64,000 nt of DNA from the NCBI GenBank assembly GCA_047967505.1, contig CM106539.1; one strand, 5' to 3'. The notes under the pieces are model-generated. The model had not been told where the DNA came from, did not search any database, and saw only the letters and a list, made by a program, of their open reading frames with translations. The translations under genes and the position numbers were made by a program. Positions 50,901-64,000 of the stretch are shown here, piece after piece (within the stretch, counting starts at the first letter, position 1; every line of letters begins with the position of its first letter). The stretch comes from Dipteris shenzhenensis. Lineage: Eukaryota > Polypodiophyta > Polypodiopsida > Gleicheniales.

Positions 50901-53900
50901 AAAGCAACAAATCTTTGGTATCTTCACATTGTTGAATTCATTCTTCCAAATCCTATAAAAATGATGGTATGTCACATACTCATCACCTACAGTAGCCATG
51001 GCATCCTTGTACATGGAATGGATCTCATGCTTGGAGAAATTATCTGACGGTAAGTGCAACTGGTCACTTTTGGGAAGAGCCTCGGCATGTTTTTGCACAA
51101 AGTCATGCAACCATGAGCATACCATATTGCCACGTGGTCTAGGCACTCTCATTTGTCATACTGTATAAATGAAGGGGTCTTTATAGAGGCAGGTGTATAA
51201 ATCTTTTTAGCCTTTCATTGCCAAGACAATGTGCAAGTCTATATGCTTTGTGACAAACAATCCTTGAACCGAATGAGTACTCAAACACAATTTTGTTCAT
51301 ATTGTTTTCCCTAGGTCTTACAGACCATGCTAAATAAAAATTTTGATCATCTTTATTCATTTCAATATAATTTTTCCATAAGACCCTTAATTTTGTAACC
51401 CCAAAAGTGACCAAGCACATTCTGCTACAACAAAGAGTATTGTAGGTCTCTTTCAGATGTGCGGTGTCCAGCATTATCCGAGCTCTCCCTCTTGTGTAGC
51501 TAGACTTTTTGAGGTCCACATTCATTGGTCTTCCCTTTAGTCTCTGCTCAATAGATGAAATTGAATTCCGCTTCCCCTTTTGTGATAGCCGAGATAGTCG
51601 TTGAGATCCATCTAGATTAGATGTCCCTTGTAAGAAATAATTTTTAGCTCTAAAAACAAAACTAAGAGAGCCATTGAATGAACTTAGACAAGGACCACAT
51701 ACCTGATAACACTTGTTGACCTCTTGTACTTGCTTCGACATCTATTATTTCATTCTCTTCAATGGGAATATCAAGTCCATGGATTTGAGTACTATTAGCC
51801 GGAAAAGAAATCAGGACTAGAGGCTAGAGGCTAAGCATGGCGACGCTGGAGGGCCATGGAGGAAAGGAGATCATGAGGGCGAAACATTATCATGGGAGGG
51901 GAAAAGGAATTAGAAGGGGAGGAAATGAAGAGGGAGACTATGACATAAGGGGAAAGGGAGAGGGGGGAAGAGAAGCATGTACATGATAGGAGGAGGAATG
52001 TAAAGATGGAGACATCAAGGGAAGAGGACCATGCTTTATTTGAAAGAAAGGATGAGAGGGAAATATCAAAGTACTAGCTAGGTGGCTTTACAAGAATCAG
52101 CGTGTCTCATCAAGGAATAGTCCCCTCCTTTTATACCCAAAAGAGGGGGTCTCTCCCAATTAATGCATCCTCCCACATGTATGGTGTGTGTGGAAAAGTC
52201 TCCCATGTGGGCTAGGCGGTTACGCACTCTCAATTGTGTGCGACAACCCTTTGCATCAATTTTCCACATAAATCAAGCCCCATATCTCAAGTGACCAAGC
52301 ACATTCTGCTACAACAAAGAGTATTGTAGGTCTCTTTCAGATGTGCGGTGTCCAGCATTATACGAGCTCTCCCTCTTGTGTAGCTAGACTTTTTGAGGTC
52401 CACATTCATTGGTCTTCCCTTTAGTCTCTGCTCAATAGATGAAATTGAATTCCGCTTCCCCTTTTGTGATAGCCGAGATAGTCGTTGAGATCCATCTAGA
52501 TTAGATGTCCCTTGTAAGAAATAATTTTTAGCTCTAAAAGCAAAACAAAGAGAGCCATTGAATGAACTTAGACAAGGACCACATACCTGATAACACTTGT
52601 TGACCTCTTGTACTTGCTTCGACATCTATTATTTCATTCTCTTCAATGGGAATATCAAGTCCATGGATTTGAGTACTATTAGCCGGAAAAGAAATTAGGA
52701 CTAGAGGCTAGAGGCTAAGCATGGCGACGCTCGAGGGCCATGGAGGAAAGGAGATCATGAGGGCGAAACATTATCATGGGAGGGGAAAAGGAATTAGAAG
52801 GGGAGGGAATGAAGAGGGAGACTATGACATAAGGGGAAAGGGAGAGGGGGGAAGAGAAGCATGTACATGATAGGAGGAGGAATGTAAAGATGGAGACATC
52901 AAGGGAAGAGGACCACGCTTTATTTGAAAGAAAGGATGAGAGGGAAATATCAAAGTACTAGCTAGGTGGCTTTACAAGAATCAGCGTGTCTCATCAAGGA
53001 ATAGTCCCCTCCTTTTATACCCAAAAGAGGGGGTCTCTCCCAATTAATGCATCCTCCCATATGTATGGTGTGTGTGGAAAAGTCTCCCATGTGGGCTAGG
53101 CGGTTACGCACTCTCAATTGTGTGCGACAACCCTTTGCATCAATTTTCCACATAAATCAAGCCCCATATCTCAAGTCTATGATACTCCCTTGGTCTCTTC
53201 CCAATTTTATAATATGTTCAAACCTCTAGGAGGACAAGTGGAGGGTTGGCACAAGGAATCTTGCCACCTCATCCTACTTTCCCCATTATTTAACTTGCTC
53301 TCTTGGACCTTCTATACCTCCCCCACATGGGCCTATCCTATATGGAGGGAATAACCCAGTATAATATCCATCTCCACCTATTTTATATTACTTCTCATTC
53401 CAGGTTCTACTTTCACTAGTGGTCATTGTCGTAAGGCCGTGATTTCCTGGATATACCTTATGTAGATCCCTCTGGTTGAATCTAAGCCATGTGCGCTCAT
53501 TTTTGGTTTGCATTGGGTTGTAGTGGATGCTTTACAGGCCATTTGGCTGCATTGTGATCCTTGTTGGATGCACTAATAGGCCTAGATTGCCTTGTGGGAT
53601 GCTTTATTAATGGACGTTTAGCACACAAATGCTATTTTATGCTGAGGGACAACTTTGACATATTGCAATGTATGCACAGGTTGTGCTATGATCTTTTGGA
53701 TGAGACATTATTGATGCTTATGCCCATGGACGGTGTTTATGCTTGAGGCATTTGGCTCTTATTGGCATTATATTTGCCATTGTTTTGTCATTGTGGGTTG
53801 ACATTTTCTTTTGGGCCAAATTTGCTCATATGGATGCATAGTATATGCACATGAGTCAGATGCATTTTAATGCTTTGAGCCTTGAGTTTTGGTGACACTA

Positions 53901-56900
53901 TCCTTCATTAAAGCAGACACATTTGTTGCACCTGGTATTTGGTGTGATTTCTCTTTTGCAGGTACTAGCATTTGGAATTTTGTTCATTTGCATCATGGCA
54001 TCCTCTTCCATGTTTGAAAAGGAGTTTTTCAGCATTAAAAAGTTTGATGGGACAAACTTTTCTTTGTGCAAAGAACAGATAAGGGATGTGCTTATTCAAA
54101 AGAAGCAAATTAAACCCTTGGCAGGGATTGAAGCTAAGCCTGTAGATATGTTTGAGGATGATTGGAATGAGTTGGATGCATTAGCAAAGTATACTATTAG
54201 ACTTCATCTTGCAGAGTTAGTTTATTTCACAGTAGTAAATGAGCTGACTACAGAAGATTTATGGAAGAAATTGTGTGCCACTTATGAGAAGGACACTGCC
54301 TCTAATAAAGTTTACCTCATGAAGAGGTTCTTTGAGTTGCATATGAAGGAAGGGGTCTCCATTGCTTTTCACTTGAATGAATTCAGTATTATTCTCAGCC
54401 AACTTCAGGCTCAGAAGATGAATTTTGATGCAAAGAATAAGGCAATATTTCTCTTATGTTCATTGCCATCCTCATGGGATACCTTCCGTACAGCTGTTAG
54501 TAACTTTGCACCTAGTGGAGTACTGAAGTTTGATGATGTTGTGGGTAGCTTGTTGGCCGAGGAGATTAGATGGAAGTCTATGGATGGCAACAAGCATGAT
54601 GCAGCCTTAAATGTGCAAAGGGGCAGATCATAGTTCAGGGGGAAGTCCTAAGAAAGAGGGAAGTCTTGCAGCAAATCTAGGGCACGAAACATTGAGTGTT
54701 ACCACTGTGGCAAGAAGGGCCATATGAAAAAAGATTGCTACAAGCTAAAATGAGAGAAAAAGGAGAAGAAAAAAAATGCAAATTAGGGTGCAAATAAAAA
54801 GGAAGAGAGTCCAAGGGAGCACAAAGGAAAGATGAAGATCGAGGAGATTAATGCAGTCATTGATGATAGTGACAATGATATTCTCTTCATGTCTAGTCTA
54901 CCTATTGTAGACTTGCTCAGCACTTCAAAAGATGCATATTCCAAGGATTGGATTTTGGATTCTGGTGCTTCATTCCATGTTACTCCTCATATGGAATGGT
55001 TCTCCACTTATGACAATGGAAAGACAGGTCGTGTACATCTTGGAAATAACTATGGAGTAATTATGCATGTGACATGGTGGGAGTAGGTGACATAAATTTT
55101 TCTTTTGCAAATGGGCCTACATTCATTTTGAAAAATGTGAGACATGTGCCTAAGTTGACCAAGAGTATTATTTCAGTGGGTCAACTAGATGATGCTGGTT
55201 TTCAAACCACTTTTGTAGTGTGGGACTTTGTATCCCTTACATGTATTAGGTATGTCTTATCATGTTGTTGCAATAACCAAGCAGCCAAGTACTTCTTTGT
55301 GGAATTGCAGGTTGGGACACATGACTCTTGTGCCATTTGGGTTATGAACCGAATTTGAGTTTTTTCAATTTTGGATTTTGTGAGCATTGTCTCTATGGAT
55401 AGTAGACTAAATTAGCCCATAAAAGAAGAGGAAAGAAAGAGCTTAAAAGGCTTGATTTGGTGCATTGAAACGTATGTGGTCCCATGCCTACACGATCATT
55501 AGGCGGGGCTGAATACGATGTGACATTCACTAATGATGCCACTAGGAAAGTGTGGGCTTATGCTATAGCTCAAAAGAGCAATGTGCTCTAGGTATTTCAA
55601 AAATGGTTGGCTTTGGCTAAAAATCAATCAGGTAGAATGCTTAAATGCCTACGAACTGATAATGGTAGAGAGTATGTCTCTCATGACTTTCAGCATTTCT
55701 GTGATACATGTGGGATTAAGAGGGAGCTCACATATTCTCGTACTCCAGAGCAGAATCCAGTTACAGAAGAATAGATGAACTGCACCATTCAAGAAAGGTT
55801 GCAATGTATGCTTTCCAATACAAGTCTTTCAAGTGGTTTTTGGACTAAGGCAATGAAGACTATAGTGCATGTGATTAATAGATCACCTAGTAGGAGGTTG
55901 GATGGTGGTATTCCTGAAGAGGCATGGAGGGGCAAGAAGCCCTATTACTCTCATTTGTGTATATTTGGGTGTGAGGCATATGCACATGTGCCAAAAGAGC
56001 TTCGAATGAAGTTAGATCCTAAGTCTAGGAAATGCATCTTTCTAAGTTATGGTGAAAGTGGAGAGATGGTGGGCTATCGTCTCTGGGATCCAGAAGCAAA
56101 GAAAATCATACGAAGCCATGATGTGGTCTTCAATGAGAAGAAGATGCATAAGACACCCATATATTAAAAATGAGGAGAATCACTTTCTAGGATGTGAATC
56201 CACCCACATATATTGATAGACAAGTTGTCCATGCACCGAATGTGCACAAAATGGAGCCACCAGGTACTCCCATAGGTACACAATCAAGGGCAATGGATGG
56301 ATCATCTATAGTTGGCAATGATGAGAGCAAGCTGAAATGCCCTTGAGAAGAACATCTAGAGTGTCTAGACTGCTTGAGAGATTTGTTCTAGGGGTAGACT
56401 ATGTGATGCTTATTGCAGGGAGCCTTCTTGCTACAGAGAGGCTGCGATGCATGAGGATCAGCGCAAGTGGGAGTATGCTATGCAATCAGTGATGAGTTCA
56501 CTCATAAAGAATAAGAATTGGGACTTGGTTTCTTTAACACATGGAAAGAAAGCATTGCCATGTAAATGGGTCTGCAAGATGAAGTCACACATGATGATGT
56601 GCCTAAGTACAAGGCCCATTTGGTTGCTAAAGGGTTCAAGCAAGAGAAGGGTGTGGACTTTGATGAGATATTCTCTCCGGTTGTGAAGATGACCACACTT
56701 AGATGTGTAATTGGACTTGTGGCAATAGAAGATATGGAGCTTATGCAAATGGATGTCAAGACAACTTTCTTGCATGGGGATTTTGCATGAGGAAATTTAC
56801 ATGATACAACCGGAAGGCTTTGAAGAAAAAGGCAAATAGTTTTTGGTTTGCAAGCTGAAAAAGAGTCTCTATGGCCTTAAGCAAGTGCCTAGAGAATGGT

Positions 56901-59900
56901 ATTACAAATTTGATTCTGTCATTTGGTCCCAAGGTTTCAAAAGAAGTGAGATTGATCACTGCTTCTACACTAAAAGGGCTCAGGATAATAGCTTGATACT
57001 CTTGGCACTTTATGTGGATGATATGTTATTGGCTCTAGCAAGAACACTTATGAGCTGGATGCATTGAAGGCCAAGTTGCATGAGGCCTTTGACATGAAGG
57101 ATTTGGGACCTGTAGGTCATATTCTTGGTATGCGCACCGCGCGTGACTAGAGTAGGAAACTCCTTTGGCTTTCACAGAAGGAGTATGTTACAAAAGTGTT
57201 GCAGCATTTTAATATGGAGGGGGGGAAGGCAGTAAGTATTTCATTGCCTTCATATGTGAAACTGAGTTAGGCAGATAGTCCCAAATCAGATGAGGGGAGG
57301 GCCATGATGGCCAAGGTTCCTTATGCATCAGCGATTGGGAGTTGTTCATTGCATTTGTAGATTGCATTTGTAGTGGGAGTTGTTCATTAGGGGAGGATTG
57401 AGGTCTCAAAAGGGCCTCATAAGGAATGGATCAGAGAATGCTTAGTGGGCTAATTCAAGGGGCTTGGAGGGTCCCAAAGAGGCATAACCAACCCAACCTA
57501 GGTGGATTAAGCCCACATTTGAGCCCACCTCCCCCCCCATCAATGAGGGGAGGGAACCACTTTTTGAAATTTGAATTTCAAATTTTGAATCTCCCTCCCT
57601 CCCTCTCTCTCTCTCTCTCTCTGTATCCCTCCCTCTCTCTCCCTCCCTCCCTCTCTCTCTCTCCCTCCCTCCCTCACTCCCTCCCTCCTCCTCCCTCTCC
57701 CTCTCCCTCTCCCTTTTCTCCCCTCCTCCATCTTGCTCCTTCTCCTCCCTCCTCCCTCTCCCCTCCTCCTCCTCCTTCTGGCCCCTCCTCCCTCCTTCTT
57801 CTCCCCTCCTTCTCCAGCTGCCCAAGCTCCCTCTCCTCTGCTCCTCCCTCCTGCAGAATCTCTCCCCTCCTTCTCCCTCCTGTAGCATCTCTCCCCTCCT
57901 CCTTCGTTCTGCAATAGCTCCTTCCCTCCCTTCTACACCTGTCACTCTACTCTCCTCCTCGTCTTCCTCTTGCCCTCATCTACTTCTCCTCCTCCCTCTT
58001 CCTTGCTACTCTCTCCCTCTCACTGCTCCATCTTTGCCAGCTCTCCCTTACATTTTAGCCTGCATCACTGATACCTCTCTTTGAGTACTCACAGCACCAT
58101 TCGAGGACATATCCAACAAGTACAATGTGAACCTACAACTAGAGGCAGAATATGCAAGCACACGCTCTTTGGGATATAGTGGAACTGCTCAAAGTGTGCT
58201 CCACAGTCTTTGATTGCAAGGGAAGAAGAATCTTGACCTTTGGGTGGATGGAAACTTGTACCCTTTAGACCCTACCACCCAAAAGAGTCCTCCTTTTCAT
58301 ATAGTGCATGATGTTGTTCGGTTTGTTGGCAAGGGACATGCTGGATTGCTTGGTTATTAAAATCGATTGAACCATTCTCAGACATTGGCTATGCAAGCGA
58401 GCGAGGTGCAGAGAGCCCAAGTAGAAGAACTTGTACATTTGGGAGATATTACTATTGTGGCAATGCATAATAGTATGTAGGATCTCCAATTGCAAAACAA
58501 AGAACTCAATGACAAAGAACATGCACTGGGACTTGGAGCGACATGAATTGGAAGAATCAATCTAGAAGCTCGCTAAAAGTAAACAAGATTTGGAAAGGTA
58601 TGCTATGGAGAAAGAACGAGAGGATTTGATAGAACAAGTACAAAAGTTGAAGGGAACACCTTTGGGACTGAAGGAGAGGAAAAGACAATTCCAATCTATG
58701 GATGCATTGTCAACCAATAGTGGTGCTCGAAAGAGGAGAATACGGGCTGCAAGGTTAGTTCCCCAAATTTTCAATGAAATTTCTTACTCCAAAATATTTG
58801 TGGTGTAACTCATGGATGTTTTTATCAAAGTTATACTTATATAATAATATAAAATTTTGGCGAAAGTTTATTCTGGTGATTTTTTTAGTTTCACAATATT
58901 TATAGAATATGGTATAATTTTATATATTTTCTTCATAATTTTGAAGCAAAAGATGTAAATCCTGGCGAAGCTTTTTTTTTTTTGCATAAAAGTTTTAAAT
59001 CTTGGTGAATGTTTCAAACATGTATTTTTATTATAGCATACAAACTTTTGATACCAATATAAAAGTTTCTCTTTTTAACGAAACTAACATGAAAAAATCA
59101 TCCATGGTAGTGTTGCATTGTTTCCACTAAGACTCATTTGTACTCTACTATAGGAATTTCATGGAGGATGTGATGGGAACAATGGAAATGGATCATAGTG
59201 ATCCTTCATATGTTCTAAGAAGTTTAATAAAGCCAAGTGATGTCATGGAAGTGTTGAAGGACCCTAGACAAAAAGGGCTATGTAAACAAGTTGCTAGAGA
59301 GGTAATGAAGGATTTCAAGGAACTCATGCAAGCAAAGGAGGTGCTTGGAGCTTGTGATGTTGTTGGTGTAAGTCGTGAAGCTTACAACTCTGTTTTTAAA
59401 ATTTTCAAGTCTGCTATGGAGGAAAATTTCCATGAAGGTTAAGAAGATTGCAAATGCACTTGCTTCTATTGGGTCACTAGTGGAAGATGATGATTTAGTC
59501 TCTATGACCTTGAATGGTCTAGGAAAGGATTATGCAGAATTCCGAACATTCATTGCCGTCCGTGAGAATTTTCCTGATTTTGAGGAGTTGATTGCTCTTC
59601 TAATTTCTGAAGAGCAGAGAAATGGTGGTGCATCTTCTTCAGGAGGAACTTCAAAAGAAGCTATCTTCTACTCAAATGCTGGAAGAGGTAGAGGCACAGG
59701 TAGAGCAGGCCGATTTGGAGGCCATGGCAGAAATCTAAATATGGAGAAAATTCAAGAAAACCAGTCCTATGGAGGAGGAATTGGTAACTTTAGAGGCAAG
59801 GGGAGCCAAAGAGGTCGTGGTGGATGGCAGAGAGGCCAAAATGCAAACAATAATGTTGAATGCTCCTACTATGGTAAAATGGGTCATATGGATAAAGATT

Positions 59901-62900
59901 GCTATAAAAAGCAGAATGACATCATGATTGGAATATTGCAGCAAGGCAATTATGCATCCTCTAGTAGACAAGGTGATGACAGAAATGAGCATTTGTTTAT
60001 GGTGCAGCACATGAAAAATTCTGTGACAAGTGCAAAAGAAAGCAATGATGTGTGGTATGTTGACTCAGGTGTGTCAAACCACATGACAGGTCATGCAGAA
60101 TGGATGCAGGATGCAAGGAAAATGGAAAGACCAGTATTTGTGGAGACTGGTGATGATACTACACATCCTATTGTGCAGATTGGTAAAATTCCTTTGTTTA
60201 TGTAGGATGGGAAAAAGAAATACCTGTCTGATGTATTTCATGTCCCGAATATCACCAAGAACCTGGTTTCTATTGGTCAAGCGGTTGAGCAGGGCTTGCA
60301 AGTTAGATTTGATCCTCATGGATGCTTTGTTGAGGATATGAAAAATAAAGGTCGCTTGATAGTAAAAGGGAAGAAGAAGAGCAGGATGTTTACGTTGGAT
60401 GCAAACATGCCTGAATCGAGTGCAGCAATGTTTGCACATGGGACCAGTGTAGTTGTAGATATTGATATCTAGCATAAATGCATTGGTCATGTTAATGTAC
60501 ACTGACTTAAATTAATGCAAGTCCAAAATATTGGTGCAAGATTGCCTAAGTTCAAGGTTACAGAAATGCATAAGGTATGTGAAGCCTGTCAATTTGGAAA
60601 ACAGGCAAGGAAACCATTTCCTAGACATGTTCAAGAGAGTAAGAGGCCATTGGAATTAATCCACTCTGATGTGTGGACTACTAAAGCTACATCTATTAGA
60701 GGCTATCATTATTTTGTCACTTTTATTGATGACTACAGCAGAAAAGTTTGGGTGTATTTTATGAAAAAGAAAAGTGAAGTGTTTGGGAATTTCAAAGCTT
60801 TCAAAGCTATGGTTGAAAAAGAAACAGGCCCACAAATAAAATGCCTAAGGTCAGATGGAGGGGGAGAGTACCTCTCAAATGAGTTTGCAAGTTTCGTATA
60901 GAAGCATGGCATAAAGCAACAATATTCATGCAGTCATACCCCACAACAAAATGGACTTGCAGAATGGAAAAACAGGCATATTAGAGAGGTATCTCGTGCC
61001 ATGCTCAACAAAAAAGACCTGCCAGATTATTATTGGGCTGAAGCAGTTGCTACATCAGTCTACATAATGAACAGGACTCCCACTACAACAATACATGGCA
61101 CGATGCTAGAGGAGAGGTATACTAGTAGGAAACTAGATATTTCTCATTTGAAAGTTTTTGGTTGCATTGCTTATGTTCATGTGCCAATGAGCTGAGATCC
61201 AAGTTGGATCCAAAAGCTGAGAAGTGCATCTTTATTGGTTATTCTCTACAACAAAAAGGGTATAGATTCTATAACCCTTCTACTCATAAGTTTACAGTGA
61301 GCAAAGATGTTGTTTTTGATGAGATGAGCAGCTAGTATAAACTATAAATGTGATTGATGATGTAGATGCACGAAATGGTAATGTTGCATAGAATTCACAG
61401 CAATAATCACAAAATATTAGTGGACCTGTAGTGTTCTCTAGCAGTGGTTCACATACTTCGCCATGGATAGGCAGATTGAGATCAGGAGGATCTCATCAAA
61501 GCAATGTAGATAGTGGTATGCAAGTATCACAAATAGGAAAAGAGAAAGTAGATCAGCCCATGGTTGATGTGAATGTAGGTCACTCTTATGTGGATGGTGA
61601 ATCCAGTGGCTCAGAACAAAGCCTTACTGATGAGTTGGGTATTCCTTCTTTTGTTACACCTGGAGTAAGGAAGACAAGGGATGTTTTGAGAGCACCTGGT
61701 AGTGAGCCTATTTGGCACAGGTCTACCAAAGCTAGGTATCTTGTGGATAGGCTGAAATATGATGGATTTATAGCCATTCACTATGCTTATATGGTCAAAG
61801 TGATACATGAGCCAGAACTTACTTCTTTTGAGCAAGGCATGGGAAAAGAAAAATGGGAGAAAGCCATGGATGAAGAAATGGATGCCTTGGAAGCAAATGC
61901 TACATGGTAATTGGTGCCTTTACCTAAAGACAAGAATGCAATTGGCTGCAAGTGGGTTTATAAGGTGAAGCACAATGCAAATGGTTCTGTGAACAGATAT
62001 AAGGCAAGATGAGTTGTCAAGGGGTATGCATAGACATATGGCATTTATTATGATGAAACATTCAGTCCAATTGCAAGGATGGCAATTGTAAGAGCAATCA
62101 TTGCTATGGCTACATCAAAGGGATGGTGTTTACATCAGATGGATGTAAAGAATGCTTTCTTGCATGGTGATTTGCAAGAAGAGGTCTATATGGAGCAACC
62201 ACCACATTATGTTCATGCTGTTCATCTTGAGTTTGTTTGTAGGTTGAAGAAAGCCTTGTATGGCTTGAAGCAAGCACCCAGAGCATGGTCTGACAAGACA
62301 GGACAGTATCTTGTCACTATTGGCTTTCATATTTCCAAGGCAGATTTCTCACTTTATGTGAGTAAAATGTAGAAAGGCATTATGCTGCTTGTCATTTATG
62401 TTGATGATTTGATCATCAGAGGTGATAGTGATGAAGATATCCTTCATGTGAAAATGCTATTCAAGCAGAAGTTTGAGATGAAGGATTTGGGAGAGCTGCG
62501 TTACTTCTTGGGCATTAAGGTGATAAGATCCACAAGTGGAATATGTCTCTTGCAGAGGCAGTATGGATTGGACATGCTATCCAAATATGGGATGACAGGC
62601 TGTAAGCCTATTTCAATTCCTTTGGAGTAGAATGTGAAGTTGAGCGCAGATGCAGGTGAGCTTCTGGAAGATCTACTATTTACATACACATAGTAGGAAG
62701 TTTGATTTATATGACTATTATTAGGCCAGATTTGAGTATGCTATTGGGTTGGTAAGTCAATTATGCAGGCTCCAAGGAAACCGCATTTGGATGCCACTAG
62801 ACGCATACAGAGGTATGTGAAGTCCACATTGCAATATGGACTATTTTATGAGACTGGGATTTAGATACAGTTGCATGGATACACTGATGCTGATTGGGAA

Positions 62901-64000
62901 GTATTTGTGATAGACGATCTACAAGTGGATATATGTTCTCTTTTGGAAGTGCTGTAGTCACTTGGAGCAGTAAGAAACAGTCTACAGTTGCCTTGTCGAG
63001 CACAGAGGCTGAGTACAGGTGTGCATCAATGGTTGCATGTGAGGTAGCTTGGTTGCATAAGCTACTTTATGATATGCATCAGTCTACAGATGGGCCAGTT
63101 GTCATTTATTGTGACAACATGAGCAGTATACACTTGGCAAATAACCCAGTCTATCATGCTAGAACAAAGCACATTGAGGTGCATTATCACTATGTGCGGG
63201 AGAAGTTCCAGTAGGTTTTGTTGATCTATTTTATGTCAACATAGAGGATCAGGTAGCTGACAGATTCACGAAGGCATTGGGCGTAGAGAAGCTGCACAAG
63301 TTCAGAGACATGCTTGGTGTGCAAGAATTGGGATTGAGCTCGAGGGGGAGTGTTGAGATATCGAGCTCCACTTGTGGTATGCCAGGGTGACCGTTGTGCA
63401 TTTATGTCACCGACCTGTTAGCTGTAGATGCAGTTGGTACACCACCCATGAATAATAGCTAGATGACAGCTATCTTTATGTACTCTAGTTAGTGGCTTAG
63501 TTAGTATGTCACCTTAGTTAGCTGAGTTTGGTTTGAGACCCACATATAGGGTTCACCTATTCGTTTGTACTAAGAGAGAGTTCTTTTGGCTTTCACAACT
63601 AAGAAGAGGAAAACTGTTTTTAGCCTCCACCTTTGTGTATATTCCCCCATTGTGTATGTGAGAAAGCTGCAAGTGAGACTCTTTCCTTCTCTTCCACTCT
63701 CTTCACACCAGTTAGTTTGCACTCTTTTTTTTTAGGCAAAGAAAAATTTGATTATATTCTAATCATTTGGACAATGTTGTCAAAACTTTGACAAAAAGTT
63801 CACCTCTACAGAGGGATGCTAGCATATAAAAAGACCTCTTTCTAGAAATAAGAGGAAACAAAACCAATATCTTAACTTTAACAAGATGCTAAGTCTCAAA
63901 ATATGGACCCCATTTGAGTCCTTGATAACCCAAGGGAGAGACAGTGTTCCATGGTAAACAAAAAAACGTAGTAGGGAGTTGTTAATATGCCATCTTTCAA

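Overview
The window looks like repeat-dominated nuclear DNA of a land plant. The retrotransposon, Helitron and transporter sequences are plant-like, the spliceosomal introns are GT-AG, and CT/CA microsatellites are long. The few introns that can be placed are very short (51, 54, 76 and 85 bp). That would suit a spikemoss-like (lycophyte) genome, but the assignment is inference. Only one gene is clearly an ordinary host gene: a three-exon vacuolar-type amino acid transporter (32.9-34.5 kb). A possible tiny three-exon gene lies divergently beside it.

Layout. 1-2967: Ty1/Copia copy A (minus strand), running off the left edge. 3.0-3.6 kb: simple repeats. 4.1-11.4 kb: a histone H3-like gene with a very long N-terminal tail, followed by a large inverted repeat (arms 5125-6896 and 9782-11425). 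Each arm carries the H3 C-terminal half and, tail to tail with it, an unrecognised intron-containing gene; another unrecognised minus-strand gene lies between the arms. 11.4-14.5 kb: a decayed transposase-like coiled-coil gene, a 46-bp palindromic satellite and a CACTA-like terminus. 15.5-25.3 kb: a Helitron on the minus strand (Rep/helicase almost intact), mosaic copies of its tail, and a possible accessory coiled-coil ORF. 25.7-30.9 kb: mosaic direct repeats and microsatellites. 31.9-32.6 kb: a G-rich minisatellite and three G-box motifs. 32.9-34.9 kb: the host genes.

36.9-39.1 kb: a remnant of a gene with a bacterial-type N4/N6 DNA methyltransferase domain. 42.3-47.9 kb: full-length Copia copy B with both LTRs, a 5-bp target duplication, primer-binding site and polypurine tract. 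49.1-53.2 kb: a DUF7869-type transposon-like gene (minus) whose promoter and first exon lie in an 884-bp tandem duplication. 54.0-57.4 kb: a second, older Copia lineage (copy D). 57.6-58.0 kb: a CT-rich tract. 58.1-59.4 kb: a second copy of the coiled-coil gene, cut by 5'-truncated Copia copy C (59.4-63.7 kb), which keeps only its 3' LTR.

How it fits together. This is nested, decaying mobile DNA around a small host-gene island. Copies A, B and C are one Copia family, which lets individual lesions be read directly. Many premature stops are CAG to TAG, as expected from deamination of methylated CHG sites in silenced plant repeats. The most unusual contents are two chromatin-related genes in repeat surroundings, the H3-like gene and the DNA methyltransferase domain, plus the Helitron with its repeat-bearing N-terminus and neighbouring ORF. 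All calls were made by eye from the sequence and from family knowledge; no search was run.
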